Of a stretch of 49,184 bases of DNA, positions 11,005-20,429 are shown piece after piece. Both the position numbers and the translations under genes were made by a program. The DNA lies in the NCBI GenBank assembly GCA_933822405.4, contig CAKOGP040002380.1, positions 74,013 to 123,196 on the forward strand. Reading direction: 5' to 3'. Each line of letters opens with the position of its first letter. Within the stretch, counting starts at the first letter, position 1. The notes under the pieces were generated by a model, which did not search any database, was not told the origin of the DNA, and saw only the letters and a list, made by a program, of their open reading frames with translations. Source of the stretch: Cylindrotheca closterium. Taxonomy: Eukaryota > Bacillariophyta > Bacillariophyceae > Bacillariales > Bacillariaceae.

Positions 11005-11597
11005 CATGCAGCATTAGGAATATTTAGCTAGTGTACGACCAGTTTGTTTGATGGGAGAGTGGCAGATTATAATATATATAGAAGATCAAATGAATGATTA
11101 CGATGAATGAAAACAGTATGCGTGAATGAACAAATCATTTTGGATGTCATTTTTCGCGCATATCGCATGATTTGACAACCAAGTCGTATGAGTCGGTGAA
11201 TATCGACCGGACCGAAATGACCCAAGATACCGTCGCCACTGGTACTTTTTTCTACGAAGAAATCAAGTCATTTTGAATTCGTGGTTCGTTCTCACGACGT
11301 GACGTAAATTAAATTCTCACTTTTGTTTTCTACGAGTAGATTTGGGTTTGAATTCGTGGGACGTTCTCACGTGACGTAAAACCTCAGCTGAGAAGTTTTC
11401 CAGTCTATACGCATAGACACAGATATTGTTCACCTGAAGAAACAATAATACAAGAGGATAAGGGTCAATCGTCCTCTTTGAAAGCAACAGCATAGCACCT
11501 TACTCAACAAGTCCCCCAACTTGACTGCAGCAAGCCCTAACTATATAGCCTCTTCCCCTTCAAACAAAAGACACACGCAGATCACAACAGAATCAAA
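11005..11597. other. Intergenic region upstream of low-complexity gene
   Basis: It contains the paired GAATTCGTGG...TGACGTAAA elements (annotated separately). CACACGCAGATCACAACAGAATCAAAATG leads into the next start codon. No other coding signal was seen. Confidence 0.5.
11275..11380 (+). promoter_or_regulatory. Two direct copies of a TGACGT-containing element
   Basis: GAATTCGTGG-TTCGTTCTCACG-ACG-TGACGTAAA at 11275-11308 is repeated as GAATTCGTGG-GACGTTCTCACG-TGACGTAAA at 11350-11380, 75 bp apart and ~220-320 bp upstream of the ATG at 11598. TGACGT is the bZIP/CRE-type core; in the diatom Phaeodactylum, TGACGT elements act in CO2/cAMP-responsive promoters. Function here is inferred. Confidence 0.45.
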
Positions 11598-12833
11598 ATG
11601 ATGACAGCTGAAACTTCACCGTCGTCTCAATTGCCGGCTCAGTTCTTGGCGTACAAGCAAAAGGCGGAAGAACGCAAAGCACAGCCTGCCAAAATGGGGA
11701 ATACCAACTGCTGGGGATCCTTCAGCTTCCCACCCATGATGTCAGACCCTCGGACTTCGGTCAGTTCCGTTGCCCCTAATGTTTCAACAAATGACACCGC
11801 TTTCAGTTCCGAGAGAAGTTACGGAAGTAGCAATGGGGGCATTCAAGAACGACGTGCATCTGGTGGCATGTCGCCGAATCAACAGAGTAACAACAACAGC
11901 AGCAATAGCAAGATTGCTTCCATGTGGTCTAGCTTTTCGAATAGACTCACAGGTTCAGATCCTTCTGAATCCCCGACTCATTCGGCTGAATTGAGTTCCA
12001 AATCAGGCTTTCCTACCAACACTAAGATGACCAATGTGGATCGTCTCAAAAGCATGGCAGCAAGTAGTGTCCGCAAACCTGACATTCCAGATGCCGAACC
12101 ATCACCACCACCTGTCACCATGACGACTCAGTCGTCTTATCCCAGTTTGGCGTCGACTCGCTCGGATGGGTCGTCGTCCTTGGAATCCTCCTCGGCACAA
12201 TCAGGTCGGTTTTTCAAATTCTTTGGCGGCGCCGGTAACAATGCTCCCAAGAAGGCCACTGGCATTGGATCCCATCAAGATCCTGCCATTGGAGAACTCA
12301 AAAACAAGAAAAATGGCAAGGATCCTAATAATAATAATGCCAAACCAGCCTCCTTCTTTTCGGCCATGTCCACACAAAGTAAGGATGCCGCCACGAAAAA
12401 GGAAATTGACATTGAAAAATTGAAGCGTCTCAGGGATCAAGCGGCTGGATTGGTACCACGATCACCCGGAGCCGTGGCATTGGACGACAAGAATCATCAT
12501 CATCATCATCACGACGAAACTGACTTGCAGAAAGAATCCTCTTTGGAAAGTCAAATTGACGATTTGGAAAAAGAAATGGGCATTGCAGCAGCAGCAGCAA
12601 AAGAAGAAGAAGTACCACCCAAACTCCGCATGGATGGTTTTGACGATGTTCACGAGGAGGAGGCGCCCAAGAATTATGCCGAAATCAAAATTTCTACCAT
12701 GACCGGGGTTGGAAATACTCAAATTCCAAAGAAACCGTCGTCTCCACCCAAGAAAAAGGTCTCGTCTCCTCTGGCAGCCGCATTTATTGGTTCTTCTCCC
12801 GAAACACAAAAGGGACTTTCGACGGCTGTCTAA
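11598..12833 (+). CDS. Ser-rich low-complexity protein, unknown function
   Basis: 411 aa, ATG at 11598 (the next codon is also ATG). I recognise no family. The N-terminus has a short conserved-looking helix (FLAYKQKAEERKAQ), followed by NTNCWGSFSFPP, long Ser/Asn/Thr-rich disordered stretches, a His run of six (near residue 298) and an Ala run before Lys-Glu residues. Lys/Glu-rich helical segments occur around residues 266-285 and 320-335. The C-terminal third has KKPSSPPKKKVSSP, typical of disordered phospho-regulated proteins. There is no membrane segment. The stop codon is 9 bp before the assembly gap, so the 3'UTR is lost. Codon use and Ser/Pro style resemble neighbouring genes. Confidence 0.75.
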   Translation: MMTAETSPSSQLPAQFLAYKQKAEERKAQPAKMGNTNCWGSFSFPPMMSDPRTSVSSVAPNVSTNDTAFSSERSYGSSNGGIQERRASGGMSPNQQSNNNSSNSKIASMWSSFSNRLTGSDPSESPTHSAELSSKSGFPTNTKMTNVDRLKSMAASSVRKPDIPDAEPSPPPVTMTTQSSYPSLASTRSDGSSSLESSSAQSGRFFKFFGGAGNNAPKKATGIGSHQDPAIGELKNKKNGKDPNNNNAKPASFFSAMSTQSKDAATKKEIDIEKLKRLRDQAAGLVPRSPGAVALDDKNHHHHHHDETDLQKESSLESQIDDLEKEMGIAAAAAKEEEVPPKLRMDGFDDVHEEEAPKNYAEIKISTMTGVGNTQIPKKPSSPPKKKVSSPLAAAFIGSSPETQKGLSTAV

Positions 12834-12842
12834 AAGTATTTT

Positions 12843-13175
12843 NNNNNNNNNNNNNNNNNNNNNNNNNNNNNNNNNNNNNNNNNNNNNNNNNNNNNNNNNN
12901 NNNNNNNNNNNNNNNNNNNNNNNNNNNNNNNNNNNNNNNNNNNNNNNNNNNNNNNNNNNNNNNNNNNNNNNNNNNNNNNNNNNNNNNNNNNNNNNNNNNN
13001 NNNNNNNNNNNNNNNNNNNNNNNNNNNNNNNNNNNNNNNNNNNNNNNNNNNNNNNNNNNNNNNNNNNNNNNNNNNNNNNNNNNNNNNNNNNNNNNNNNNN
13101 NNNNNNNNNNNNNNNNNNNNNNNNNNNNNNNNNNNNNNNNNNNNNNNNNNNNNNNNNNNNNNNNNNNNNNNNNNN
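12843..13175. other. Assembly gap (333 N)
   Basis: A run of N. Any open frame read through this interval on either strand is an artefact. The 5'UTR or an upstream exon of the glutamate-synthase-domain gene may be hidden here. Confidence 1.
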
Positions 13176-13258
13176 ATCGGTTGTACCAGTACCTACCGAT
13201 ATTGACAGTAATCGCATTGCAATTGCAATAATTGCCTTTGCTATTATATTCTGTCATT

Positions 13259-15368
13259 ATGAGACAAATATGTCTACGTCAAGGAGGACTTATTCGTATG
13301 CAATCACAATGGAACATCAATCAGAGATCTTCCGTGTTGTTGTTGCCGTTGTCGTTGCAAGCATCCTCGTCCTCGAGCATTATCCACCACCAATGGAAGG
13401 ATGACATTTGTCGTCGTCAGCTGACTACCACGCCACCGCCACCGCCAACAGAGCCTGACAATCGTCCCGACACAGCCATGGTGTCATCATTTGTGGGTCA
13501 TAACTTTCCAGACTTTATTGAACATTGGTCACGAGATGCCTTTTACAAAGTCGGATATGGATTGGGTGCCAGCACGGGTGGTTTGGCCATGCTTTGCGTA
13601 GTATTTGGTCCAACAACAACCTTTGTCATTCCGACTGCCATTCTTGGACTTACGACGGCGGCCTATTGGAAACGGGGAAAGGACGACATGGCACAGACCA
13701 GTCATGCCATTCGACGAAATTATCCAGTGCTTGGGAATGTCCGGTACATGCTCGAAACGGTCCGACCCGAGATTCGACAATACCTGGTCGAATCGGATGT
13801 GGATGGCAAACCCTACGAACGAAACCGTCGTTCCATCATTTATCAACGAGCCAAGAATGTGGACGATACCATGGCGTTTGGGACAAGAAGAGATGTCTAT
13901 GCCACCAACTACGAATGGGCGTGCCATAGCATGTGGCCCAAGAGTATCGCAGCGGAATCCGACGCCACACGATGTACCATTGGAACGGCGAGTTTTGGAA
14001 CAACACAACCATACTCGGCCAGCGTATTGAATATCTCGGCCATGAGTTATGGGGCCATTAGTGACAATGCCATCTTGGCGTTGAGTCGGGGGGCCAAATT
14101 GGGTGGATTCTATCACAACACGGGAGAAGGTGGTGTCTCCAAGTCCCACAAGGAAGGAGGTGGTGATATTGTCTGGAATGTTGGTAAGTACGGTAATTGT
14201 ACTGTATCATGCATGCGATATACTATACTATCACTTGTTTGCTGGCGCTCATCATTTGGACCTTATACTTGTTCCTAAATTACTCTGATGTCTATATATA
14301 TATACATATATAGGAACTGGTTACTTTGGATGTGGAATCACGGACCCCGCAACGGGAAGGCGAGTCTTTGACGCGGACATCTTCCAAGAGACCATTCGCG
14401 AAGCCATGGGACAAATCAAGATGGTGGAAATCAAATTATCCCAAGGTGCCAAGCCCGGACATGGTGGCATCTTGCCCAAGGCAAAGATTACTCCAGCCAT
14501 TGCGGAGGCTCGGAAACTAGAATATCCAGCAAAAGGCGATTGTCACAGTCCTCCAGGTCATTCGGCCTTTGATTCCCCCGAAGCATTGGTGAAATTCATC
14601 ATTCAATTGCGGGAACTCAGTGGTGGTTTGCCCGTTGGAATCAAAATGTGCGTGGGAGAGCCATCCGAAGTGGCAGCCTTGGTCAAGACCATGGTCCTAT
14701 TGCAAAATGGTCCCGACTTTATTTCAGTGGATGGTGGAGAAGGAGGAACCGGTGCGGCTCCACCCGAGTATAGCGATAGCATTGGATTGCCATTGGAAGA
14801 AGGACTTGCGGTCGTGCGCAACCTGTTGGTAGGTGCGGACATGAAAGACAAGGTCAAACTCAACTGTTCCGGACGCGTTACCAATGGATTTTCCGTCGTT
14901 CGCATGGTAGCATTAGGTGCGGATATCACCTGTGCCGCACGAGCATTCATGATGAGTTTGGGTTGCATTCAAGCCTTGAAGTGCAATACTAATAGATGTC
15001 CAACGGGGATTGCTACCCAGGACAAGGAATTACAGTACGGATTGGATCCATTGGAAAAGACCAATCGGGTCTATCACTATCATCGCAAGACGGTCCTTTC
15101 GGCATCGGAGATTGTCGGAACGATTGGTCGTGAATCGTTTGATGAAATATCGAGTGGAGACATTATGCGACGAGTCCGACAGGGCAAGGTACAAACCTTG
15201 TCGGAATACTTACCAGAAGTGGAAACAGGTTGCCTGTTGAATGGCTCGGGGCCTGAGCGGTTACAAGAAGTGTGGGATTCGGTAGACGGGGGTGCTGACT
15301 CGACTGCTGTGGTTGGTGCTGTGATGGATATTAGGAGGACTAGCACTACCAAAAGATGGATCTATTAG
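13259..15368 (+). CDS. FMN-binding glutamate synthase domain protein
   Basis: Exons 13259-14183 and 14314-15368 flank a 130-bp intron (GTAAGT donor at 14184, TATATAG acceptor ending 14313), giving 659 aa. Splicing restores the continuous core GDIVWNVGTGYFGCG. Residues 1-~55 are Arg/Gln/Ser-rich and poor in acidic residues, like a mitochondrial presequence. Residues ~97-137 are hydrophobic, as in bacterial membrane-attached members. The Glu_synthase barrel spans ~240-640: ISAMSYGAIS, GGFYHNTGEGG, KPGHGG, SVDGGEGGTGAAP, and the Cys cluster region CNTNRCPTGIATQ (~533-545), which in GOGAT provides Fe-S ligands. The family catalyses the synthase half-reaction of glutamate synthase or related amidotransfer; this stand-alone form has no amidotransferase domain, so its nitrogen donor is unknown. 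ATG at 13259 is the first in frame after the gap, but an upstream exon cannot be excluded. Confidence 0.88.
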
Positions 15369-15631
15369 TGCCCTGCTGTATTAGTATCCTCCTGTAAAGG
15401 AGAGGCACCGCGAGCATAATGTTCGGTAGGCATAGGCAGGCTTGTTTTAGAATGATCGATAAATGATAAAGGACCCCTCCGACTACAAATCCGACTCAAA
15501 TAACTGCATTTTTTTCTAATATTATTTTACCAATAAAAAATCACAAGAGAAGAATGACTATAATGTATATATGCCCATCGCGCGTCTTCAGAGTGGATTC
15601 AACGATATGATCTACTGAGAAGATACCCATT
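15369..15631. other. Short intergenic spacer
   Basis: AT-rich 3' flank and promoter with AATAAAAAATCAC near 15531. No coding signal was seen. Confidence 0.4.
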
Positions 15632-16867
15632 ATGTCTGAGAGGAAATGGAACGGAGAGCAACGATTGTTGGCAGTACAAAAGCTAGTCTTTTTCATTGGT
15701 CTCATCGTAAATGTCATTCTGATAGTTTCTCCTGAAACTACTTTCCCTATCTATAATAATAAGACTGGCCCGCCCCCTGCTGCCATTCAGCGCAAGAATT
15801 CTACAACAACAAGTGCGAGTATATCTCCATCACCCATTCCTCCATCATCATCACAACCGATCGAAAGCGGTAAAAAATGGGTCACAATAATAATCGTGTG
15901 CGGGAATGGCGAGACTTATGCCGTGAAAGAAATGAAGCCTTTACTGACCAGCGCTATACTTTTGTCTTCGGCGCCTCTGCACTTTGTCTTTGTAACCGAT
16001 CAGGGATCTTCCAACCGAATCCGAAAGATCTTCCAGAATGAACTTGGATATTCCAAGAAGCCTATCAAGGTGGATACTTGGATCTTATCGGAATCCTCAG
16101 TCAATACATTTGCTTCCTTGTTGGACTACAATCCTTTGGAGCATCACAGCGGTATTTGGGGAACATCCAAACTCATGCTACCATGGATTGTCAAAGATAT
16201 GGACAAGGCTATTATGATGGATTCCGATATGCTCTTTCTAGACGACCCAGCGCGTCTATGGAACGAATTTGCTAATGGCCATAACAGCAGCACCAGCAGC
16301 AATAATACCACCAATACCACGGAATGGATGTACAAGATGCCTCTGCATAACCCAGCCGCTCCATTTAGCATATGCTCCTGCATTATGCTTGTCAAGTTGG
16401 ACCAAATTCGTCGATCGAACACTTTTCCTACACTCATGGAAGAAGCATTGGCAACTCAGCCTGACTGGAAGGGAGAGGAAAACCATCTTTACAATGCACC
16501 CAATGGGGATCAGGGGTTATACTGGGCCATGTTAGCAAATGAGAACGGCAGCCGCATCATTGCTCCGTTGCCAGAACAATGGAACGCTGATAGGTGCAAC
16601 AATTATTTTGGGGTCTTGCTGCCAACTTCCGAAAAGGCTGTCTCTGTGCTCCACAACAATTGTAAGGAACATCGAAGTTACGGTTCGGCGCACGATTATT
16701 TCATCTTCTATGAGAAATACCGATGGCACTGGTTGAAGGGAGATAGCGGATCGCAACACTACTACAAAGTGGATGTGACGGTCCATCCGAAGGAAACGGA
16801 ACGATTACAAAACCTGTTCCAATGTTTGAAGGAGAAGCGTGACTTCACATTGTGCAAATTGTCATAG
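15632..16867 (+). CDS. GT8-like type II glycosyltransferase
   Basis: 411 aa, ATG 15632. A signal-anchor segment at ~16-34 (LVFFIGLIVNVILIV) is followed by a Ser/Pro stem (~50-80) and a catalytic domain from ~84 (TIIIVCGNGET). The DxD-type metal/nucleotide-sugar motif is DSD at 197-199 in a hydrophobic context (AIMMDSDMLFL). Other family-like words are SGIWGTSKLMLPW, GDQGLYWAML, PLPEQWNADRC and VLHNNC. This pattern fits the GT8/glucoside-xylosyltransferase-like group, Golgi enzymes that use UDP-sugars; the exact donor and acceptor cannot be read from sequence. Paralogue at 21842-22999 keeps every motif at the same residue numbers. The two copies flank the ankyrin cluster and point the same way. 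Confidence 0.8.
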   Translation: MSERKWNGEQRLLAVQKLVFFIGLIVNVILIVSPETTFPIYNNKTGPPPAAIQRKNSTTTSASISPSPIPPSSSQPIESGKKWVTIIIVCGNGETYAVKEMKPLLTSAILLSSAPLHFVFVTDQGSSNRIRKIFQNELGYSKKPIKVDTWILSESSVNTFASLLDYNPLEHHSGIWGTSKLMLPWIVKDMDKAIMMDSDMLFLDDPARLWNEFANGHNSSTSSNNTTNTTEWMYKMPLHNPAAPFSICSCIMLVKLDQIRRSNTFPTLMEEALATQPDWKGEENHLYNAPNGDQGLYWAMLANENGSRIIAPLPEQWNADRCNNYFGVLLPTSEKAVSVLHNNCKEHRSYGSAHDYFIFYEKYRWHWLKGDSGSQHYYKVDVTVHPKETERLQNLFQCLKEKRDFTLCKLS

Positions 16868-17055
16868 ACTCTGATGTCTTGTATGTTATAACGAACGACT
16901 ATAGAAAATATATGGACTAGACAATATGAAGTCATAGAGACCATTACTATTGCTTCGTTGTAAACTAGGCTGGATATGTTCCCGTTTATACACCGGCGTT
17001 TGGGACTCAACGAGTGAGAAAAGGAATCAAGAAGGTGTATCTTTGGCATGATTGG

Positions 17056-18213
17056 CTAATAATGCAAAAATTTACGCCGCAGAAAAGTCACAATCTTTTT
17101 CAGATTCTTCGCTCCGACGTCTGCACCATTGTCGACAAGCAAATTGACTACCTCCAAATGTCCGGCATTGCGTGCTGCTCTCAATGGTGTCATTCCAAAT
17201 TCATTTTTGGAACGAACATCCGCACCTTCCTCGACAAGTCGCTTGACTACCTCTAGATGGCCCTCCTCGCACGCGACGTGCAATGGCACGATTCCATCAT
17301 CGTCTCGGGCATCGATGTCGGAACCTTGCTCAAGAAGCCACTTGACTACGCCCAAATTCCCAGACAGACTCGCCAAATGCAATGCTGTCCATCCATCGCC
17401 ACAGATGGCATAGACATCAGCACCATTTTCGAAGAGCCATTTCACTGTCTCCAAATAGCCCCCAACACATGCCCTATGCAATGGTGTCTTCCCATCAATG
17501 CTTTTGGCATCTATATCGGCGCCTGCATGAAATAGCCACCTGGCTACCTCCAAAGAGCCCATGCAACTTGCCCCATGCAATGGTGTCATTCCATAATCGC
17601 TTTTGGCATGGATGTCAGCACCTACCTGCTCGACAAGCCACTGGATTACACCCAATTGTCCACTAAGACTCGCCCAATGCAATGCTGTGCATCCATCATC
17701 GTCTCTAGCATCAACATTAGCACCATTATCGAATAGCCACTTGACTAGCTCCAAATGACCCTCCTTACATGCCGAATGAATCGGTGTCCTTCCAGTTATG
17801 CTGCATCTGGCATCAATATTGGCACCATTATCGAGTAGACACTTGACCACCTCTAAATGATTCTGCTCAGATGCCTCGTGCAATGGCGACCACCCATAGT
17901 CGTTATCGGCATTGATGTCAGCACCTTGCTCGGAAAGAAACTTGACTACTTCCAAATGACAACCACGGCACGCTTCAAGCAACGGTGTCACTCCAACATC
18001 GTCTTCGGCATCAATCTCAGCACCATTCTGGACGAGCGACTTGACTATATCTAGCTGACCGTCGTAGCACGCCAATTTCAATGGTGTCCAGCCAAAATCG
18101 CCTGGGGCATCTACATCAGTTCCTGCTTCCAACAATTCTCGAACACGCAACACGTCTCCTTCCATCACAGCTTTGTGGAGAAGAAGGTTGTTATTTCCGT
18201 CGCTTTCATCCAT
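17056..18213 (-). CDS. Ankyrin-repeat protein 1
   Basis: 385 aa, starting at ATG 18213; the open frame continues upstream only through non-ATG codons. The whole protein is about 11 ankyrin repeats of 33-34 aa, recognised by G-x-TPLH-x-AC, GHLEVVKWL and NGADIDA words. There is no other domain, signal peptide or membrane span. The N-terminal cap (NNLLLHKAVMEGDVLRVRELL) and the C-terminal cap (NLKKIVTFLRRKF, basic) are shared with the two downstream paralogues. Ankyrin arrays act as protein-binding scaffolds, and the partner is unknown. A conserved element lies ~150 bp upstream at 18365-18394. The 3' flank (16970-17055) is duplicated after ankyrin gene 2 (~19030-19140), which shows that duplication units included flanking DNA. 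Confidence 0.88.
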   Translation of the reverse strand: MDESDGNNNLLLHKAVMEGDVLRVRELLEAGTDVDAPGDFGWTPLKLACYDGQLDIVKSLVQNGAEIDAEDDVGVTPLLEACRGCHLEVVKFLSEQGADINADNDYGWSPLHEASEQNHLEVVKCLLDNGANIDARCSITGRTPIHSACKEGHLELVKWLFDNGANVDARDDDGCTALHWASLSGQLGVIQWLVEQVGADIHAKSDYGMTPLHGASCMGSLEVARWLFHAGADIDAKSIDGKTPLHRACVGGYLETVKWLFENGADVYAICGDGWTALHLASLSGNLGVVKWLLEQGSDIDARDDDGIVPLHVACEEGHLEVVKRLVEEGADVRSKNEFGMTPLRAARNAGHLEVVNLLVDNGADVGAKNLKKIVTFLRRKFLHY

Positions 18214-18364
18214 TTTAGCCCGAACCTCTTGTTGGAGCTGGGTGGGAACACGTTGTGAAAGTTGCAAAAGTTTGGCGGCAGAAACATAGACACTCTGTCA
18301 GTCGCGTAATAATAGCAATCTACTATATGATGTTAGAAATGAGAAAAAACGCGACTGATATGTG

Positions 18365-18394
18365 GCCCGCAAAAAAGAAACTGGTTTAGTCTCA
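18365..18394 (-). promoter_or_regulatory. Shared upstream element, ankyrin gene 1
   Basis: The plus strand reads CCGCAAAAAAGAAACTGGTT then TAGTCTCA. Counterparts lie upstream of ankyrin genes 2 and 3. It is ~152 bp upstream of the start codon. Conserved core: AAACTGGTTTAGTC. Confidence 0.5.
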
Positions 18395-18545
18395 TCAGAA
18401 ACCAACGCAATAACGTATCGATCGTAGCGCATCATATATATTACTCCATCCGCTAAAGCTATTAGTCCATTTCTGTAATATACACTTCCTTAAATTAATT
18501 ATGTTCAGCCTACCAGCCGAAAGCATTCTTATACACTCCTCGCAG

Positions 18546-19020
18546 TGTTTTGCGAAGCAGAAAATCTGAAATCTGCGTTATATTCGCATTATTCTTCGCT
18601 TGGAGACGACATCGGCAGCATTTTCGACAAGACTACAGGACCAATGGTCCATGCTAAGATGGATAGTGTCATTCCAAATAGGCGTTGGGGCGAACGTGGG
18701 CAGCTTTCACTTGTACCTACCTTCATATGACCAATGCCCGATCCCTATTGCAATGGTCTCATTTCAAAATCGGTTTTGGCATGCATGTCATTACCTTGCT
18801 CATTATTCATCAAGCTACTGGACAACAGCCACATTGTCCTTTCTAAATGCACCGTGCAACGCTATACACCAACCGTCGTCTTTGATATCGGTGTTCGCAC
18901 TTCTCCCGACAAGCGACTTATTGAAGACTTCCAAATGACCAGTGTTGCTTGCCAAATCCAGTGCTATCCATCGGTCGTCTTCTCTGGCATCAATGTCAGC
19001 ACTATTATTGGTTAGCCACT
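18546..19020 (-). pseudogene. Ankyrin-repeat pseudogene
   Basis: Minus-strand translation around 18820-19018 gives VKWLTNNSADIDAREDD, IALDLASNTGHLEV and GWCIALHGAF, clear decayed ankyrin repeats, interrupted by stops just beyond. Weaker remnants (plus-strand words ATGGTCTCATTTCAAAATCG, GATAGTGTCATTCC, matching the reverse of repeat boundaries) extend back to ~18546. It lies in the interval upstream of gene 1 and just before the 3' flank of gene 2, so it is a dead fourth member of the array. No start codon or full-length frame remains. Confidence 0.7.
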
Positions 19021-19139
19021 TGACCCATACACATTATTGGCTGGATATCGCCCGATTCTACACAGGCTTGTGGGACTCAGCGGAGAGGGAAGGGTCGAGA
19101 AGTTTTGGAATTCATCAGCGTCTTTGGCACCACGATTGC

Positions 19140-20015
19140 CTAAAGTATTACACGCAGGAGAAAAGTTGCAATCTTTTTCAGATTCTTCGCTCCGACGTCT
19201 GCACCATTGTCCACAAGCGAATTGACTACCTGCATATGCCCGGCATTGCATGCTGTTCTCAATGGTGTAAGTCCAAAATTATTTTTGCTACGAACATCAG
19301 CACCGTCCTCGACAAGCCTCTTGACTACCCCCAAATGACCCTTCTCACATCCCAGATGCAATGCCGTGTTTCCATCTTTGTCTTTGGCATCGATTCCGGA
19401 ACCTTCCTCGACAAGCCACTTGACTACCTCCCACTGTCCACGAAAACTCGCCCAATGCAATGCTGTCCATCCCCTATCGTCTCTAGCATCGATATCAGCA
19501 CCCTTCTCGAAGAGCCGCTTGGCTACCGCCACATAGCCCCCCTCGCATGCCCAATGCATCGGTGTTTTTCCACTTATGCTTTTGGCATTGATGTCAGCGC
19601 CTCGCTCGTCAACAAGCCACGTGAGAATATCTAAGTGGCCCTGCAAAAATGCCAAGTGCAATGGTGTCAATTCAGCATCATCTTTTGAAGCAACGTCGGC
19701 ACCGTTTTCGACAAGCCACTTGGCTACCTCCAGAGAACCCCCAATGCATGCAAAATGTAATGGTGTCACTCGATTTGCAACAGGTCGTACTTGAACGTGA
19801 TTGTCATGGTAACCTGATTCGACAAGCACTTTGGCCACTTCCAAATGGCCCTGGTAGCATGCTAAATACAATAGATTGTCGGCATGGACGGAGGAAAAAC
19901 CCTTTGCATCCAACAACAATCGTACACAGACAAAGTTTCCTTCCGCTAAAGCTTCCTTGAGTAGTACCAGTAGAAGGTTGTTAATCTCCTTGTGATTCAA
20001 ATTCATTTCTTCCAT
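19140..20015 (-). CDS. Ankyrin-repeat protein 2
   Basis: 291 aa with ATG at 20015 (a second Met is at residue 4). About eight ankyrin repeats; the first ~60 residues (INNLLLVLLKEALAEGNFVCVRLLL) are the divergent N-terminal cap shared with gene 3. The C-terminal two repeats and tail (RSKNNFGLTPLRTACNAGH, then NGADVGAKNLKKIATFL) are nearly identical to gene 1, including the nucleotide sequence, while the middle repeats differ; this patchwork suggests recombination between arrays. There are no other domains. The shared upstream element is at 20199-20230. It is shorter than its neighbours, consistent with loss of internal repeats. Confidence 0.86.
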   Translation of the reverse strand: MEEMNLNHKEINNLLLVLLKEALAEGNFVCVRLLLDAKGFSSVHADNLLYLACYQGHLEVAKVLVESGYHDNHVQVRPVANRVTPLHFACIGGSLEVAKWLVENGADVASKDDAELTPLHLAFLQGHLDILTWLVDERGADINAKSISGKTPMHWACEGGYVAVAKRLFEKGADIDARDDRGWTALHWASFRGQWEVVKWLVEEGSGIDAKDKDGNTALHLGCEKGHLGVVKRLVEDGADVRSKNNFGLTPLRTACNAGHMQVVNSLVDNGADVGAKNLKKIATFLLRVIL

Positions 20016-20429
20016 CCTCTTGGTGCTGTGGAAACGCTCTGATGTAATGCGCTTGCGAAAGGTTTGGAGGTAGTCGCAGCACAGTCATCGTATGAAACCT
20101 GCGGCATGCTGTATTATTTTCCCAGACGCGTCTCATCGTCTGCAATGTCATCGCATCATCGATAGGATCGTCACATTCTCGTTGCGCGCGTAATCGTCGC
20201 GCCAAAAAAATAGAAACTGGTTTAGTCCCAAATACAAGCTTTTAACAAATGGTATTATATATTATTATATGTCATTTCAAACTCTGAACTCAATCTGCTA
20301 CGCACGCAGCCATGAGCTATATGAGTCAATTTTGTGTTTTATATGAAATTCGTAAAACGTCTTCGATTCTGTCTACCAGTCAAAAACATGTTGACACTCT
20401 GTACTATTGTAGACCAGCAAATTGACCTA
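20016..20429. other. Ankyrin intergenic spacer
   Basis: It contains the 5' region of ankyrin gene 2, including the shared element, and the 3' end of ankyrin gene 3. Around 20395-20430 the sequence still aligns with the C-terminal coding region of paralogue 1 (GACCAGCAAATTGACCTACT), now out of frame after the gene 3 stop codon. Confidence 0.55.
20199..20230 (-). promoter_or_regulatory. Shared upstream element, ankyrin gene 2
   Basis: The plus strand reads GCGCCAAAAAAATAGAAACT then GGTTTAGTCCCA, ~184 bp upstream of the ankyrin gene 2 start. It matches the elements at 18365 and 21639; the GCGCC prefix is shared with gene 3. Confidence 0.55.

Noticed and set aside
12462..13404. Open frames crossing the N run on both strands
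   Set aside because: Translation through unknown bases is an artefact; only the flanking real sequence was used.
18214..18267. Upstream extension of ankyrin gene 1 to a TTG codon at 18267
   Set aside because: No ATG; the ATG at 18213 aligns with the start of the N-terminal cap in paralogues.
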